DNA of 64,000 bases from Geobacteraceae bacterium GWC2_55_20 (GCA_001802125.1 MGZK01000008.1:1-64000), one strand, 5' to 3'. Shown: positions 1-9,672, numbered from the stretch's first letter. The notes: generated by a model not told the origin, from the letters alone. Translations and numbers: made by a program.

Positions 1-1
1 C

Positions 2-2989
2 ACATACGGTATCGTCGCCGGCGGGCGCTACGGCAACACCCTCAGCCAGGACGGAATAAACGACTACGCCTACAAGGGCGGCATATTCGCCGGCCTGCCG
101 ACCGGCAGCGCACTGTCTGCCGAGGCCTGGATCTACTCCTTGGGCCAGACCTACGACTACAGCGGTATCGTTTCCTGGGGATCAAGGGGCACCGGCTGTG
201 TCACCCCTTTCACCAACTTTGCCTCCGTGGCGATGAGCGTCAGCGCCGGCGGCTATCCGCAGGTGCCGACCTGGTGCAACGACTACGTGCCCGGCAGCGG
301 ACTGCAGATCCCCACCAATGCCTGGACCCACTACGCCTTCACGATGAACGGCAGGGAAATCAAGGTCTACATCAACGGGGTGGCACAGAGCGGATCGCTT
401 GATATCTCCAAGACCGTTCCGAACGTGAATTCGCGGGAACTGGCGATCGGGGCGCTGGAGCTGACCGGCGCCAGCCGGACCTTCAAGGGCAGGATCGACG
501 AGGTGCGCGTCTACAGCCGGGTACTGTCCGCGGATGACATCGCCGCCCGCTATTCCGCGGTCATACCTTCCGTTACCGTCGGGCCGAAAAGCGACACCGT
601 ATCTTACGGAACGGCCTCCACCATCAACCTGGTGATGCCGCATCCGGCCAATATCGTTGCAAACGGAGAATTCGACGGAACGCTCACAACCAAATGGTAC
701 GCCTGGCCCGACTGGAATAATGTCACCCAGGATTCTACTGTCTTCCACAGCGGCGGCAAAGCGATAAAACTCTCCAAGAACCTGGCCGCCAGCAGCGCGG
801 TCACAGTCTACCAGAGCTACACCAACTTCATTCCCGGAGGCAGGTACATCCTGACCGGCTCGATCAACGCCTCGCTCGGCAGCAGCGGCGAATCCTGGTG
901 CCGCCTGGCAAACGGAGCCGTTTCGGTCAATTACTACAGTCCGCAGATAGCCATCTCCGCCTCCGATGCCACCAAAAACAACCAGGGCTGGTTCCGGCTT
1001 TCAACTCCGATCACACTGCCGCTGACCGCGCCCGGCGGCGGCAGCATCACCAGCCTCAACATCGAGTGCGGCATCCGGACCACGACGGCTGGCCCCCAGA
1101 CGGCCTACTTCGACGCGCTGCAGCTTGTGCCCGACCCGCCGCTGGTACTGACCGCAACAGCCGTATCCGAAACCGAGATCGACCTGGTCTGGAACGACCT
1201 GTTCGGTGATGAAACCGGCTTCAACCTCTACCGCTGCCAGGGAGCGGCATGCGATCCGGTCGCGGTTAACAGGCAGTTCGGAGCCGGAATCGTGAAATAT
1301 CGCGACTCGGGCCTGACACCGGGAGAGAGTTACAGTTACAAGGTAACCGCCTACAAGACCGCCACCTGTCCCTGGGAGAGCAGCGCCAGCGACATCAAGA
1401 CCGTTGTGACTGCACTGGTGGCACCGATTCTCAGAAGCGTGGCCCCGTTGACTTCCACCACCATGAAGATCAACTGGAGCGACACCACCTCGACCGAAAA
1501 CGGTTACACCCTGGAACGCTGCGACGGGGAAAGCTGCAAGGTTGACACGCCGGTCCCGGTATACAGCCCGATAGCAACTGAGATCCAGACGGCGCATGAC
1601 ATCGAAAGCTCGCTCAAGGCCAGGTATACGTTCAACGGCAACCAGAGCGACATCAGCGGCAGCGGCCTGAACCTGACCAGCAGTTCCGCTCCCACCTATG
1701 CCGACAACGGCATACTGCTGCACTCCATGTGCGGCATGACCAGCGCCAACACCGGCATCCTCAACACCGACGAACATACCATCGAGTTCGAGTTCAAGCT
1801 CAACGCCGATCCCGGTTCGACAAACATCTTCTATTACAGGGCCGGCGGCAGCAGATACAATCCGCTGATATCCGGAAATTCCACCGGACGCCTCACCATC
1901 ACCTATGATCCCGGTTTCTTCATGACCATCGGTTCAAACGGCGTCAACGGCGCTCCCTTCGCCTACAACAACTGGTACCGTCTGCGTGTTGTCAAAACCG
2001 GTGGCAAGTTGAATGTATTCATCGACGACAGACAGATCGTCACCAACCAGACCGTTCCCAGTTCGCAGGTGGCCGGCGGCGCTGCGTATCCGCTCAACTT
2101 CGGCAGCTGCTGGAACCCCAACACCACCCTGCGGAATTTCAGCATCTACAACAGCGGTGTCGATGCCGGCCTGGTTTCATATCTCGACGACAAGGTCTGT
2201 CCCAGCACCTATTACAAATACCGGGTAACACCCAACCGGGCCACGGCCTGGGGACAGACCATGACCAGCAATGCGCTGGGCGCCACCACTCCGATCTTCA
2301 TGTCACCCAAGCTGCCGGTCACCGCCAGCGAGGGGGGCGATACCCAGATCAACCTGGGCTGGAGCGCCAGCGACCAGAACGACCAGACCGGATTCGTGCT
2401 GAAGGAGTGTCCGGATGGCTCGTCCTGCTCCTATCCGACGACGCCGAACGTCACCAGTTACAGCCGTAGCGGACTGTCTCCCGAAACCAGGTACTGCTAC
2501 TCGGTGGCCGCCTACAAGGCCGCCGACCACTGTAACGGCGGCGCGGGAGTGACCTCCGCCTATGTGGACGCCGACAGGTGCATCACCACCTACAGCGCCC
2601 GCGCCGGGAACCTGACCGCCAAGGCGCTCAATTCGAACAAGATCCTGCTGGAATGGGACGACATGTCCGGTGACGAAGACCGGTTCCTGATCCAAAAGAA
2701 AATCTGGAACGGCCAGTGGGTGGTCAGGGAGATCTCGGCCGCCACTGCCGGAAAAGGCGCCAGGCATTCATTTATTGACACCATCGGGATCCAGCCGTTA
2801 AAAAAATATACCTACCGGGTGGTCACGGTGAAGGGGGCGGTGGAATCACCTCCCAGTAATGAGGCGGTGGTCACCTACACCGATCCGGACAGCGGAGCGA
2901 CCATCGAAACCACGCCGGCGTTCAAGGGTGGCATGGACAAGGCCACCTGTATCTGCACAACGGTTGACGGGAAAGAAGTCTGCAAGTGA
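2..2989 (+). CDS. Secreted LamG / CBM-like / Fn3 multidomain protein (5' partial)
   Basis: The frame is open from base 2, so the start lies outside the window. Visible modules in order: a LamG (concanavalin A-like) domain over about bases 2-560, with the typical WTHYAFTMNG and GRIDEVRVYSR segments; a jelly-roll region resembling carbohydrate-binding family 4/9 over about 570-1135 (NGEFDG near its start, YFDALQLV at its end); Fn3-like units around 1140-1430 and 1430-1560; a second LamG-like domain around 1600-2200; then two more Fn3-like units to about 2890. Several Fn3 units carry a close cysteine pair (CQGAAC, CDGESC, CPDGSSC), likely disulfides, and the tail ends CICTTVDGKEVCK. This suggests an extracellular or surface adhesion or scaffold protein. 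The cytochrome gene begins 7 bp downstream, so the two are probably co-transcribed. No catalytic motif was recognised. Confidence 0.85.
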   Translation, partial: TYGIVAGGRYGNTLSQDGINDYAYKGGIFAGLPTGSALSAEAWIYSLGQTYDYSGIVSWGSRGTGCVTPFTNFASVAMSVSAGGYPQVPTWCNDYVPGSGLQIPTNAWTHYAFTMNGREIKVYINGVAQSGSLDISKTVPNVNSRELAIGALELTGASRTFKGRIDEVRVYSRVLSADDIAARYSAVIPSVTVGPKSDTVSYGTASTINLVMPHPANIVANGEFDGTLTTKWYAWPDWNNVTQDSTVFHSGGKAIKLSKNLAASSAVTVYQSYTNFIPGGRYILTGSINASLGSSGESWCRLANGAVSVNYYSPQIAISASDATKNNQGWFRLSTPITLPLTAPGGGSITSLNIECGIRTTTAGPQTAYFDALQLVPDPPLVLTATAVSETEIDLVWNDLFGDETGFNLYRCQGAACDPVAVNRQFGAGIVKYRDSGLTPGESYSYKVTAYKTATCPWESSASDIKTVVTALVAPILRSVAPLTSTTMKINWSDTTSTENGYTLERCDGESCKVDTPVPVYSPIATEIQTAHDIESSLKARYTFNGNQSDISGSGLNLTSSSAPTYADNGILLHSMCGMTSANTGILNTDEHTIEFEFKLNADPGSTNIFYYRAGGSRYNPLISGNSTGRLTITYDPGFFMTIGSNGVNGAPFAYNNWYRLRVVKTGGKLNVFIDDRQIVTNQTVPSSQVAGGAAYPLNFGSCWNPNTTLRNFSIYNSGVDAGLVSYLDDKVCPSTYYKYRVTPNRATAWGQTMTSNALGATTPIFMSPKLPVTASEGGDTQINLGWSASDQNDQTGFVLKECPDGSSCSYPTTPNVTSYSRSGLSPETRYCYSVAAYKAADHCNGGAGVTSAYVDADRCITTYSARAGNLTAKALNSNKILLEWDDMSGDEDRFLIQKKIWNGQWVVREISAATAGKGARHSFIDTIGIQPLKKYTYRVVTVKGAVESPPSNEAVVTYTDPDSGATIETTPAFKGGMDKATCICTTVDGKEVCK

Positions 2990-2996
2990 TAATTAC

Positions 2997-5390
2997 ATGA
3001 GATCCATCCTCTGCCTTGTTATAATTATCGCTGCCATTTCCAGTCCCGGCAACTGTCCGGACGCGGCTGTTTCCGGCGAGATTACGGCGTCAAAGCCGGC
3101 GGAGGCCGCTTTTGCCGGATCGAAGAGCTGCCGCGAGTGTCACGATCGCTTCTACAAGCTCTGGTCCGGCTCGTTTCACGGGCTGGCAATGCAGGCCTAC
3201 CACAGGGGCTTTGGTGAAGGAAAGATACAGCCGCAGCAGGCAGCGATCAGGATCGGCGAATACAGCTACCGGGCCGATCTCCTGCTGGACGCGGTGGTCG
3301 AAAAAGGGCCGGACGGCGACCGCAGCTATCCGATAGCGCACGTCATGGGGGGCAAGTACGTTTACTACTTCCTGACGGCCATGGACAAGGGCCGGCTGCA
3401 GACACTTCCGGTGGCATACGACCTGCGCAAAAACGAATGGTTCGACACGGCGCTGTCCGCCGTCAGGCACATACCCGGCCGCCGCGAGACTAGCGCACCT
3501 AACAGCTGGAAAGATGTTTCCTACACCTTCAACAGCGCCTGCCGGGACTGCCATGTCAGCCAGCGGGCCAGCTCTTTCGACCGCGACACCGACAGTTTCA
3601 GCACCTCCTGGAAAGAGCCGGGGATAAACTGCGAAACCTGCCACGGCCCTTCGGAGGAGCACAACCGGGTTCTGCGTGCTCTTCCCAAGGGGGAGAAACC
3701 GCTGGACTACAAGCTGGTGCGCACCAAACTGTTCACGCCGGCGCAGCACAACGACTCCTGCAACTCCTGCCACGCCAAGGCGGCCCACCTCACCGGCGGC
3801 TACAAAGCCCCGGAGCGTTTCTTCGATCATTTCGACCTGGCAACCCTGGAAGACAGCGATTATTACCCCGACGGGCGCGACCTGGGCGAGAACTACACCA
3901 TGACCTCCTGGATGCTGAGCCCCTGCGCGAAGCAGGGACAGCTGCACTGCATCACCTGCCACACTTCCAGCGGCCGTTACCGGTTCCGCAAGCCGGAGGA
4001 TGCCAACAAGGTCTGCCTCCCCTGCCACGAGAAGCATGTGAAGCAGCCGTTTCCCCACACCCGCCACAAGACCGGCAGCGCCGGGTCGCACTGCGTATCC
4101 TGCCACATGCCGACCACCGAATTTGCCCGCATGAAGCGCAGCGACCATTCGATGCTGCCCCCCATGCCCTCGGCAACGATCCGCTTCAATTCGCCCAACG
4201 CCTGCAACGGCTGCCATGCCGACAGAAGTGCCGAATGGGCCGACAATGCCGTGCGTTCCTGGCGAGCCAGGGATTACCAGGCTCCCTACCTGAAGCGCGC
4301 CGCGCTGATCGAGCGGGCCCGCAGGAAAGATTGGAGCGGCCTGGACTTGATTCTCGCCTATATCGGCGACAAGTCCCGGGACGAGATCTTCTCGGCCTCG
4401 CTGATCAGGCTGCTGGAGGATGCGGACTTCAAGCGCACCACCCCCACGCTGCTGTCGGCCCTGAAAGACCGGTCGCCGCTGGTCAGGGGCGCGGCGGCCG
4501 ACATCCTGGGTCGAAATCCGGCGCCCGAGGTGTTACAGGCTCTGGCCCGGGCCACCGGTGACGAATACCGTCTGGTACGGGTGATGGCGGCCGGTTCCCT
4601 GTCGGCCTATCCCCAGTACGAGCCGCAAAAGGAGTCTGCCGCGCAGGTAGAAAAAGCCACCGCGGAATACCTGGAGGTGCTGGCATCGCGGCCGGTCAGC
4701 TGGATAGCCAGCTACAACCTGGGCAACTATTACCTGAACCGCGCCCAGCCGCAAAAAGCGCTGGATGAATATCAACGGGCGCTGAAACTCTCCGGCTCCG
4801 CCGTGATGCCGCGGGTGAACTCGGCCATAGCACAGGTCCAGCTGGGGCGGAAGGACGAGGCCGAGGAATTCCTGACACAGGCGGTGGCGCTCTCCCCGGA
4901 ACAGTCCGTTGCCCATTACAACCTGGCAATGCTGGCCGGAGAGCGCGGTGACCTGCCCAAGGCTGAAAAACACCTCAGGCTCTCTTTCAGCATCGACCCG
5001 GGCATGGCCGACGCCGCTTTCCGGCTCTGCCTGCTGATGTCGGGCGAACGGATCAACGAGGGCATAGCCTGGTGTCGGAAAGCGGTGGAGATAAGCCCTG
5101 ACGAGCCGGATTACGCATATACCATGGCCGTTTCCCAGAGCCGGGCCGGAGATTTCGATGGGGCGATCGCTACGCTTTCCGCGCTGATCGGCCGCATCCC
5201 CTCCTTTGCCCAGGCGTATCTTCTGCAGGGTGAACTGTACCAGATGTCCGGCAACGACGAATTGGCACTACTTGTGTATCACCGCATGACGGAAATGTTC
5301 GCAATCGGCGAACAGTATCGAAAGATTGCCCGCGAACGCATCGAGGCGCTGCGACCTTCCGGGACACCCGGACCGGGAGCGGTCCGATAA
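2997..5390 (+). CDS. Octaheme c-type cytochrome with HEAT and TPR repeats
   Basis: 797 aa exported multiheme cytochrome. The ATG at 2997 was chosen over upstream in-frame starts because it lies just after the previous stop and opens a hydrophobic signal sequence (MRSILCLVIIIAA). Eight CxxCH haem-binding motifs follow: CRECH, CRDCH, CETCH, CNSCH, CITCH, CLPCH, CVSCH and CNGCH. The segment CHMPTTEFARMKRSDHSM matches the recurring CHMP...DHS signature of the cytochrome c554-like/TPR cytochrome family. Haem domains occupy about residues 40-410, HEAT-like helical repeats about 420-560 and TPRs about 565-790 (for example YNLGNYYLNRAQPQKALDEY). Such proteins sit in the periplasm or outer surface of Geobacter-type bacteria and transfer electrons; the repeats probably dock partner proteins. 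It is flanked by two large exported proteins. The redox partner cannot be told from sequence. Confidence 0.9.
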   Translation: MRSILCLVIIIAAISSPGNCPDAAVSGEITASKPAEAAFAGSKSCRECHDRFYKLWSGSFHGLAMQAYHRGFGEGKIQPQQAAIRIGEYSYRADLLLDAVVEKGPDGDRSYPIAHVMGGKYVYYFLTAMDKGRLQTLPVAYDLRKNEWFDTALSAVRHIPGRRETSAPNSWKDVSYTFNSACRDCHVSQRASSFDRDTDSFSTSWKEPGINCETCHGPSEEHNRVLRALPKGEKPLDYKLVRTKLFTPAQHNDSCNSCHAKAAHLTGGYKAPERFFDHFDLATLEDSDYYPDGRDLGENYTMTSWMLSPCAKQGQLHCITCHTSSGRYRFRKPEDANKVCLPCHEKHVKQPFPHTRHKTGSAGSHCVSCHMPTTEFARMKRSDHSMLPPMPSATIRFNSPNACNGCHADRSAEWADNAVRSWRARDYQAPYLKRAALIERARRKDWSGLDLILAYIGDKSRDEIFSASLIRLLEDADFKRTTPTLLSALKDRSPLVRGAAADILGRNPAPEVLQALARATGDEYRLVRVMAAGSLSAYPQYEPQKESAAQVEKATAEYLEVLASRPVSWIASYNLGNYYLNRAQPQKALDEYQRALKLSGSAVMPRVNSAIAQVQLGRKDEAEEFLTQAVALSPEQSVAHYNLAMLAGERGDLPKAEKHLRLSFSIDPGMADAAFRLCLLMSGERINEGIAWCRKAVEISPDEPDYAYTMAVSQSRAGDFDGAIATLSALIGRIPSFAQAYLLQGELYQMSGNDELALLVYHRMTEMFAIGEQYRKIARERIEALRPSGTPGPGAVR

Positions 5391-5429
5391 CTAATATCCA
5401 TTTCAGATTTTACGACAATGGAAGGCAGT

Positions 5430-5602
5430 AGTGTCCGGTTAGGTTATTGCAGTGGCCTTAAAAGTCCCCCGCCCCTTGCGGGAGGGGGTTAGGGGGTGGG
5501 GGAGATCGCCACAAAGTTACTCCGTTGCAGCTTCACCCACCCCTCAATCCCCTCCCGTCAAGGGAGGGGAGGCTAAATGCAAAGACCAAACCGGACGACA
5601 CT
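5430..5602. repeat. MITE/REP-like palindromic element abutting a start codon
   Basis: The segment begins AGTGTCCGGTTAGG (5430) and ends AACCGGACGACACT (5589-5602), an imperfect terminal inverted repeat: the right end read in reverse is AGTGTCGTCCGGTT, with one extra GTC. Inside lie long C/G-rich complementary blocks (5466-5502 against 5536-5572), including CCCCGCCCCTTGCGGGAGG and CCCCTCCCGTCAAGGGAGG, each a hairpin of its own. It codes for nothing recognisable. Such non-autonomous palindromic elements are usually multicopy. Its right end is 2 bp from the ATG at 5605, so the normal leader of that gene appears to have been replaced. Confidence 0.75.
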
Positions 5603-5604
5603 GA

Positions 5605-8409
5605 ATGAAAGGAAACAAATTGATTCAGCTGACAAAACCCGCAACAAGACGGCTGCCGCTGGCGCTGTCGGCCTTGATCCTGTTTATACTGGCTGTTTCC
5701 CTCCCGGCCCATGCCGCCGATGTGATCATCGAAGGGCGGGTGCTGACCGAATCCGGCCCGCTGGCCAATGCATCGGTCTCCGCCTACCGCAGCTACGCCG
5801 ACCTGCGGAACGGCTCCGGACCGGTGGCAGCCGCGACCAGCAACAGCGACGGATTGTACCGGCTGAATCTGCCGCCGGGTTCCTACTTTTTCACCGCCAA
5901 CGGTGAAAGCGACGGACGCCGCTTCCATGCCTACCATGGCAGCAACCCGCTCACGGTTGCCAACGAGACCTTCTGGCTCGGCCTGCTGGCGACCCCCCGG
6001 GACTTACCACCGGCCTACGCTGATGGCCAGACCGGCCTGGAGGGGATCGTCACCTACAAGGGTAAGCCACTGGAAGGCGCCTATCTGGCGCTTTACAAGC
6101 CGGACAGCAAGAGCTTCAAGGGATTGGGGGTCAGGACCGAATCGATTGGAAGCGACGGCAGGTTCAGACTGAACCTGCAGCCCGGCTCCTACGTGGTCAC
6201 CGCCAGGAACATCGAGAACGGCAAGAGCAACCGACCGCTCCAGCAGGGCGATCTTTACTGCTACTTTTCCGGCAACCCGGTCGAAGTCAAACAGGACCAG
6301 AAAGCCCGGATCGAGATGTCCTGCTATCCCAAGGGCAACCGGGACAACTTCGTAGCGACCAGGAAGATCAAATCCGATGTTCTCAACACCTATTCCGAAC
6401 AGCAGGCCTCCTCTAAATCAGGCATACGCGGAATCGTCACCGACCAGACCGGACAACCGGTCGCCGGAATGAACGTACTGGCCTACCGCCTGACAACCCC
6501 GGTATTCATGATGTACCATGTCTATCACGGCAGCGAACATTCGGCACTGACCGACAGGCAGGGCAGATTCTTCATCCCGCTGGATTCGGACGGCAATTAC
6601 GGTCTGGTGGCGCGCGACACGCTGGGGGACGGCCCGCACCGGGGCGAGCTGTACGGACTGTACCAGGGAAATGTGCGCCACGCGGTGAGCTTGAAGCAGG
6701 GGCAAACCGTGGAGAACGTATCCATCATCGTCGGCAGGGTCATGGATGACAGCGGACAGCCCCCTGCCGGGACGGCGCCGCAGGTCGTGGTCGGTACCAC
6801 CGACGGCAACCCGGTCGTGCTGAGCGATACGGTCATCACCAGGGACACGGTCTGGCAGGGAGAGATCATCATCCAGGGGGTGGTGGCGGTCAAGCGCGGA
6901 ACCACCCTGCAGATCCGGCCGGGAACCACCATCAGGTTCAGAAAGACGGACCGGGACAACAACGACGTGGGCGACGGTGAGATACTGGTTGAAGGGCGCC
7001 TGATCGCAAGGGGAACCCCGGAGAACAGAATCGTCTTCACCTCGGCCGAGGACAAACCGGCGGCCGGCGACTGGTCTTACCTGCAGTTCCTGGCTTCCAA
7101 CAGGGGCAACATCATCGAGCACTGCCAGTTCGAATACGCCTTTGCGGGGGTGATGATCCATTATGCCGACGTGAAGATCAGCGATACGCTCTTCAGGAAC
7201 AATAACCGGGGATTGCACTACAACACCGCCGACCTCGAAGTAGATCACAGCACGTTCGTCAACAACCGCATCGGCATAAGATTCATGCGCATGGAAGGCA
7301 ATGTGCGCATCACCAACAACCACATCACCCAAAACGATATCGGCGTGCTGTTCGTGCGCCAGCACGTCAATGCGGTCAACTTCGAACAGCTCAACCGCGG
7401 ACAGGAAGTCCCGGCCTATCAGGGAAACAACATCCACGCCAACCGCAATTACAATTTTTCACTGGGCGAAGAGCAGGAACGGGACATAAAGGTGCCGGGC
7501 AACTGGTGGGGAACACCGTCAACAAGCGCCGTTGCCGAGCTGATGTACGACCGCAGCAAGAATCCCACGGTCAGCCGGATAGAGTTCGAACCGTTTCTTG
7601 AGACCCCGGTGGCCGGCGCCGGAGTGCGTGGTCTTAACCCCGAGTTCATCTTCGCAGGCTTGGCAAAGAACGATTCGCGCGACAACGAGACCCCACAGGC
7701 CGGAGTACTTTCCGGACGTTTCCTCATGGCCGACGACAGGCCGCTCTCCGGGGCGCTGCTGTACCTGTACAACCTGAAGAGCGGCCCGCTCCCCTCCCTG
7801 AACCGCTACTGGCGTGTTCCCAACCATAGCGCCGAAGTCGGCGCCGACGGGCGTTTCAGCATCCAGGCGCCGCCCGGCATATACAGCATCGGTGCCATAA
7901 AACGCTCAAACGGCCTGTATATCGGCCCTCCGGAACTGGACGACCTGTTCATGCTCAACCTGGATGAAACCGGCCAGCCCAGGGCCTTCAGCCTGAAACC
8001 GGGAGCGCTGCTCAACCTGGGCGATATCAGGGAAACACCCGTTTCCGCCAGGAAAAAGGACCCATCGGAAGCGGTCACCGCGATCGAGGGGGTGATTACC
8101 GACATCAAGGGAAAACCGCTGGAAGGGGTGCTGGTGTTTGCATTCACCAGGCCCGCTGTTGTCGGCAAACCGCTCTTCGTATCCCAGCCCAGCGATGCCA
8201 GGGGGCATTTCAGGCTGGCCATCGCCGAAGGCGGCACATACTACCTCAAGGCCCGCAGCAACCTGGGGGGAGGCCCGCCCCAGACCGGACTGGTTATCGA
8301 CGGCAACAAGCTGGAACCGCTGGTCCAGGTTTCGGTCAACACCGGTAGGACCGCCACCGGGATCGCCCTCAAGACCAAGACCTTTCCGGGACGCGGGCGC
8401 AAGAAGTAA
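5605..8409 (+). CDS. Exported protein: carboxypeptidase-regulatory-like repeats plus parallel beta-helix
   Basis: 934 aa. A signal peptide is evident (LPLALSALILFILAVSLPAHA). Carboxypeptidase-regulatory-like (beta-sandwich, CarboxypepD_reg) units occur at about residues 40-120, 145-205 and 270-370, with typical SDGLYRLNLPPGSY and SDGRFRLNLQPGSY segments. A right-handed beta-helix follows at about 395-670 and ends in GNWWGTPSTSA, the NWWG landmark of NosD/pectate-lyase-like proteins. Two further regulatory-like units lie at about 700-830 and 845-930. The start at ATG 5605 gives the signal peptide but has no Shine-Dalgarno sequence at proper spacing, because the upstream MITE-like repeat reaches to within 2 bp. 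Probably an outer-surface structural protein associated with the neighbouring cytochrome. No catalytic residues were identified. It resembles the lipoprotein at 57354-58619. Confidence 0.85.
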   Translation: MKGNKLIQLTKPATRRLPLALSALILFILAVSLPAHAADVIIEGRVLTESGPLANASVSAYRSYADLRNGSGPVAAATSNSDGLYRLNLPPGSYFFTANGESDGRRFHAYHGSNPLTVANETFWLGLLATPRDLPPAYADGQTGLEGIVTYKGKPLEGAYLALYKPDSKSFKGLGVRTESIGSDGRFRLNLQPGSYVVTARNIENGKSNRPLQQGDLYCYFSGNPVEVKQDQKARIEMSCYPKGNRDNFVATRKIKSDVLNTYSEQQASSKSGIRGIVTDQTGQPVAGMNVLAYRLTTPVFMMYHVYHGSEHSALTDRQGRFFIPLDSDGNYGLVARDTLGDGPHRGELYGLYQGNVRHAVSLKQGQTVENVSIIVGRVMDDSGQPPAGTAPQVVVGTTDGNPVVLSDTVITRDTVWQGEIIIQGVVAVKRGTTLQIRPGTTIRFRKTDRDNNDVGDGEILVEGRLIARGTPENRIVFTSAEDKPAAGDWSYLQFLASNRGNIIEHCQFEYAFAGVMIHYADVKISDTLFRNNNRGLHYNTADLEVDHSTFVNNRIGIRFMRMEGNVRITNNHITQNDIGVLFVRQHVNAVNFEQLNRGQEVPAYQGNNIHANRNYNFSLGEEQERDIKVPGNWWGTPSTSAVAELMYDRSKNPTVSRIEFEPFLETPVAGAGVRGLNPEFIFAGLAKNDSRDNETPQAGVLSGRFLMADDRPLSGALLYLYNLKSGPLPSLNRYWRVPNHSAEVGADGRFSIQAPPGIYSIGAIKRSNGLYIGPPELDDLFMLNLDETGQPRAFSLKPGALLNLGDIRETPVSARKKDPSEAVTAIEGVITDIKGKPLEGVLVFAFTRPAVVGKPLFVSQPSDARGHFRLAIAEGGTYYLKARSNLGGGPPQTGLVIDGNKLEPLVQVSVNTGRTATGIALKTKTFPGRGRKK

Positions 8410-8661
8410 ACTATAATCGGACAATTTATAAGCAGAGAATCAGACTCAACATGAGGAGGTGTGTTTCCAAGAAAATTTCAGGATTTTTCCACATGGTTAT
8501 ATTATTAAGGGCTCAACTCTGTTGCGTTCAAAACAGATATCTGTTAGAAGTGCAGGCTCGGTGTTTAGCAATGTCCAATTATATTTAATACATAATGGCA
8601 TTGGGTAGTGATGACGACTAACACTTGCGAGCCATTTAATCTTTTACGTAACGGAGTAGGC
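8410..8661. other. Intergenic region before the LuxR-type regulator
   Basis: About 250 bp, A+T-richer than its flanks, with no open frame supported by a ribosome binding site. A GAGGAGGT run at 8452-8459 is not followed by a coding frame of useful length. An in-frame GTG at 8608 and ATG at 8611 would lengthen the downstream regulator by 17-18 residues. No riboswitch or terminator was recognised. Confidence 0.5.
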
Positions 8662-9264
8662 ATGAGAGTTGTGATCAGCCTTGGGAGTTCACTACTGGGT
8701 AAAGCCTTGCAGGAACAGTTACAGCAACAGCCTGAAATATCCGAGGTGGTCGTGCTGAATCCCGACCGCGATCTGGAGTTGTCCGAGCCGGATTTTCTGA
8801 TTACCGACGTCTATACCATAAAACAGAGCAAACCGGCCTGGCTGACCGGATCAAAAACGGTTCTTCTCGATTACGGTCTCAGCGAAGACAGCATCGCCTG
8901 CCTGATCATCACCAACAAGATCAACGGAATAATGACGGTTGACGCAGACATGCGTCTGCTTTTAAAGGCATTTCATGCAATCAACAACGGACAGATCTGG
9001 ATAGACAATTGCAAAATCAAGGCATTGGTCAACTTCGCCGACAACACCAAGGATTCAATTATTGCAGGATGTTTGAGCAACAAGGAACGGGAAGTTGTCA
9101 TGAACATTTCCCAGGGCCTCACAAACAAGGAAATTGCCTCACAACTCTACATCAGTGAACAAACCGTAAAAACTCACATCAACAGCATTTTTAAAAAATT
9201 GAACATGACACGTCGGACCCAGCTGGTTCCGCTGGGAATAAAACTTAAAGAAGCCCTCATTTAG
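8662..9264 (+). CDS. LuxR-family response-regulator-like transcription factor, degenerate receiver
   Basis: 200 aa DNA-binding regulator. The C-terminal part (about 137-195) is a clear LuxR/GerE helix-turn-helix: LSNKEREVVMNISQGLTNKEIA, then ISEQTVKTHINSIFKKLNM. The N-terminal part has the length and pattern of a receiver domain, with a beta-3-like PDFLITDVYTI carrying an aspartate and a GIMTVDADMRLLLKAFHAINNGQIWI ending. However, the acidic pair expected after beta-1 is absent (MRVVISLGSSLLG), so ordinary phosphorylation is doubtful. Start 8662 was chosen because GGAG lies 5-8 bp upstream; a GTG at 8608 is the alternative. It lies downstream of the surface-protein/cytochrome genes and could control them, which is inference only. 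Confidence 0.8.
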   Translation: MRVVISLGSSLLGKALQEQLQQQPEISEVVVLNPDRDLELSEPDFLITDVYTIKQSKPAWLTGSKTVLLDYGLSEDSIACLIITNKINGIMTVDADMRLLLKAFHAINNGQIWIDNCKIKALVNFADNTKDSIIAGCLSNKEREVVMNISQGLTNKEIASQLYISEQTVKTHINSIFKKLNMTRRTQLVPLGIKLKEALI

Positions 9265-9672
9265 TAGTTTTCCGAAAAGCCCTGCCATCAAATCCATTTC
9301 GATGCACATTTCTTTAATAATACTACTTAAGTTCTAGCCAACCAGCGAACCCTCCGCAGTCGCCCCTGTCATCCCAGGGAGAAATTACACCGATATTACG
9401 GATGGTTATGAAATCGATGCGGGATTTTGATTCTATTTGGAGGCCAAAAGCAGGTTCTGATTATCAAACTTACGTTGTAGTTCGTTTTCCGAAAGATTTA
9501 GCCTGTTGACCGATTGTTACTCGGTTTCCAACCTGTTACAACTGCTCTGCGTCGAAAAAATAATAGTCAACCGCCAGACGGAATTATGAAGATTCGGCGC
9601 AGCAGCACTCTCCGCGTATTGTTTTGAACTTTGTCGTCCAACTAAACTCATCAAACCCAAGGAGGAATGAAA
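9265..9672. other. Intergenic region, 408 bp
   Basis: No open frame with start, ribosome binding site and useful length was found on either strand. A short direct repeat, TTTTCCGAAA, occurs near 9269 and again near 9487. A strong AAGGAGG at 9659-9665 belongs to the next gene. I looked for a GEMM-type riboswitch, common in this group, and did not see one. No terminator hairpin is clear after the regulator. Confidence 0.45.

Noticed and set aside
3090-4217. Long minus-strand open frame (375 codons) opposite the cytochrome
   Set aside because: The opposite strand carries eight haem motifs in order; this frame has no family signature or start signal.
6418-7437. Minus-strand open frame (339 codons) opposite the beta-helix protein
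   Set aside because: No ribosome site or recognisable domain; the sense frame has a signal peptide and family repeats.
9265-9672. GEMM-type (cyclic dinucleotide) riboswitch near the cytochrome genes
   Set aside because: Such elements are common in this group, so I looked here and before 8662 and 2997; the conserved core was not recognisable.
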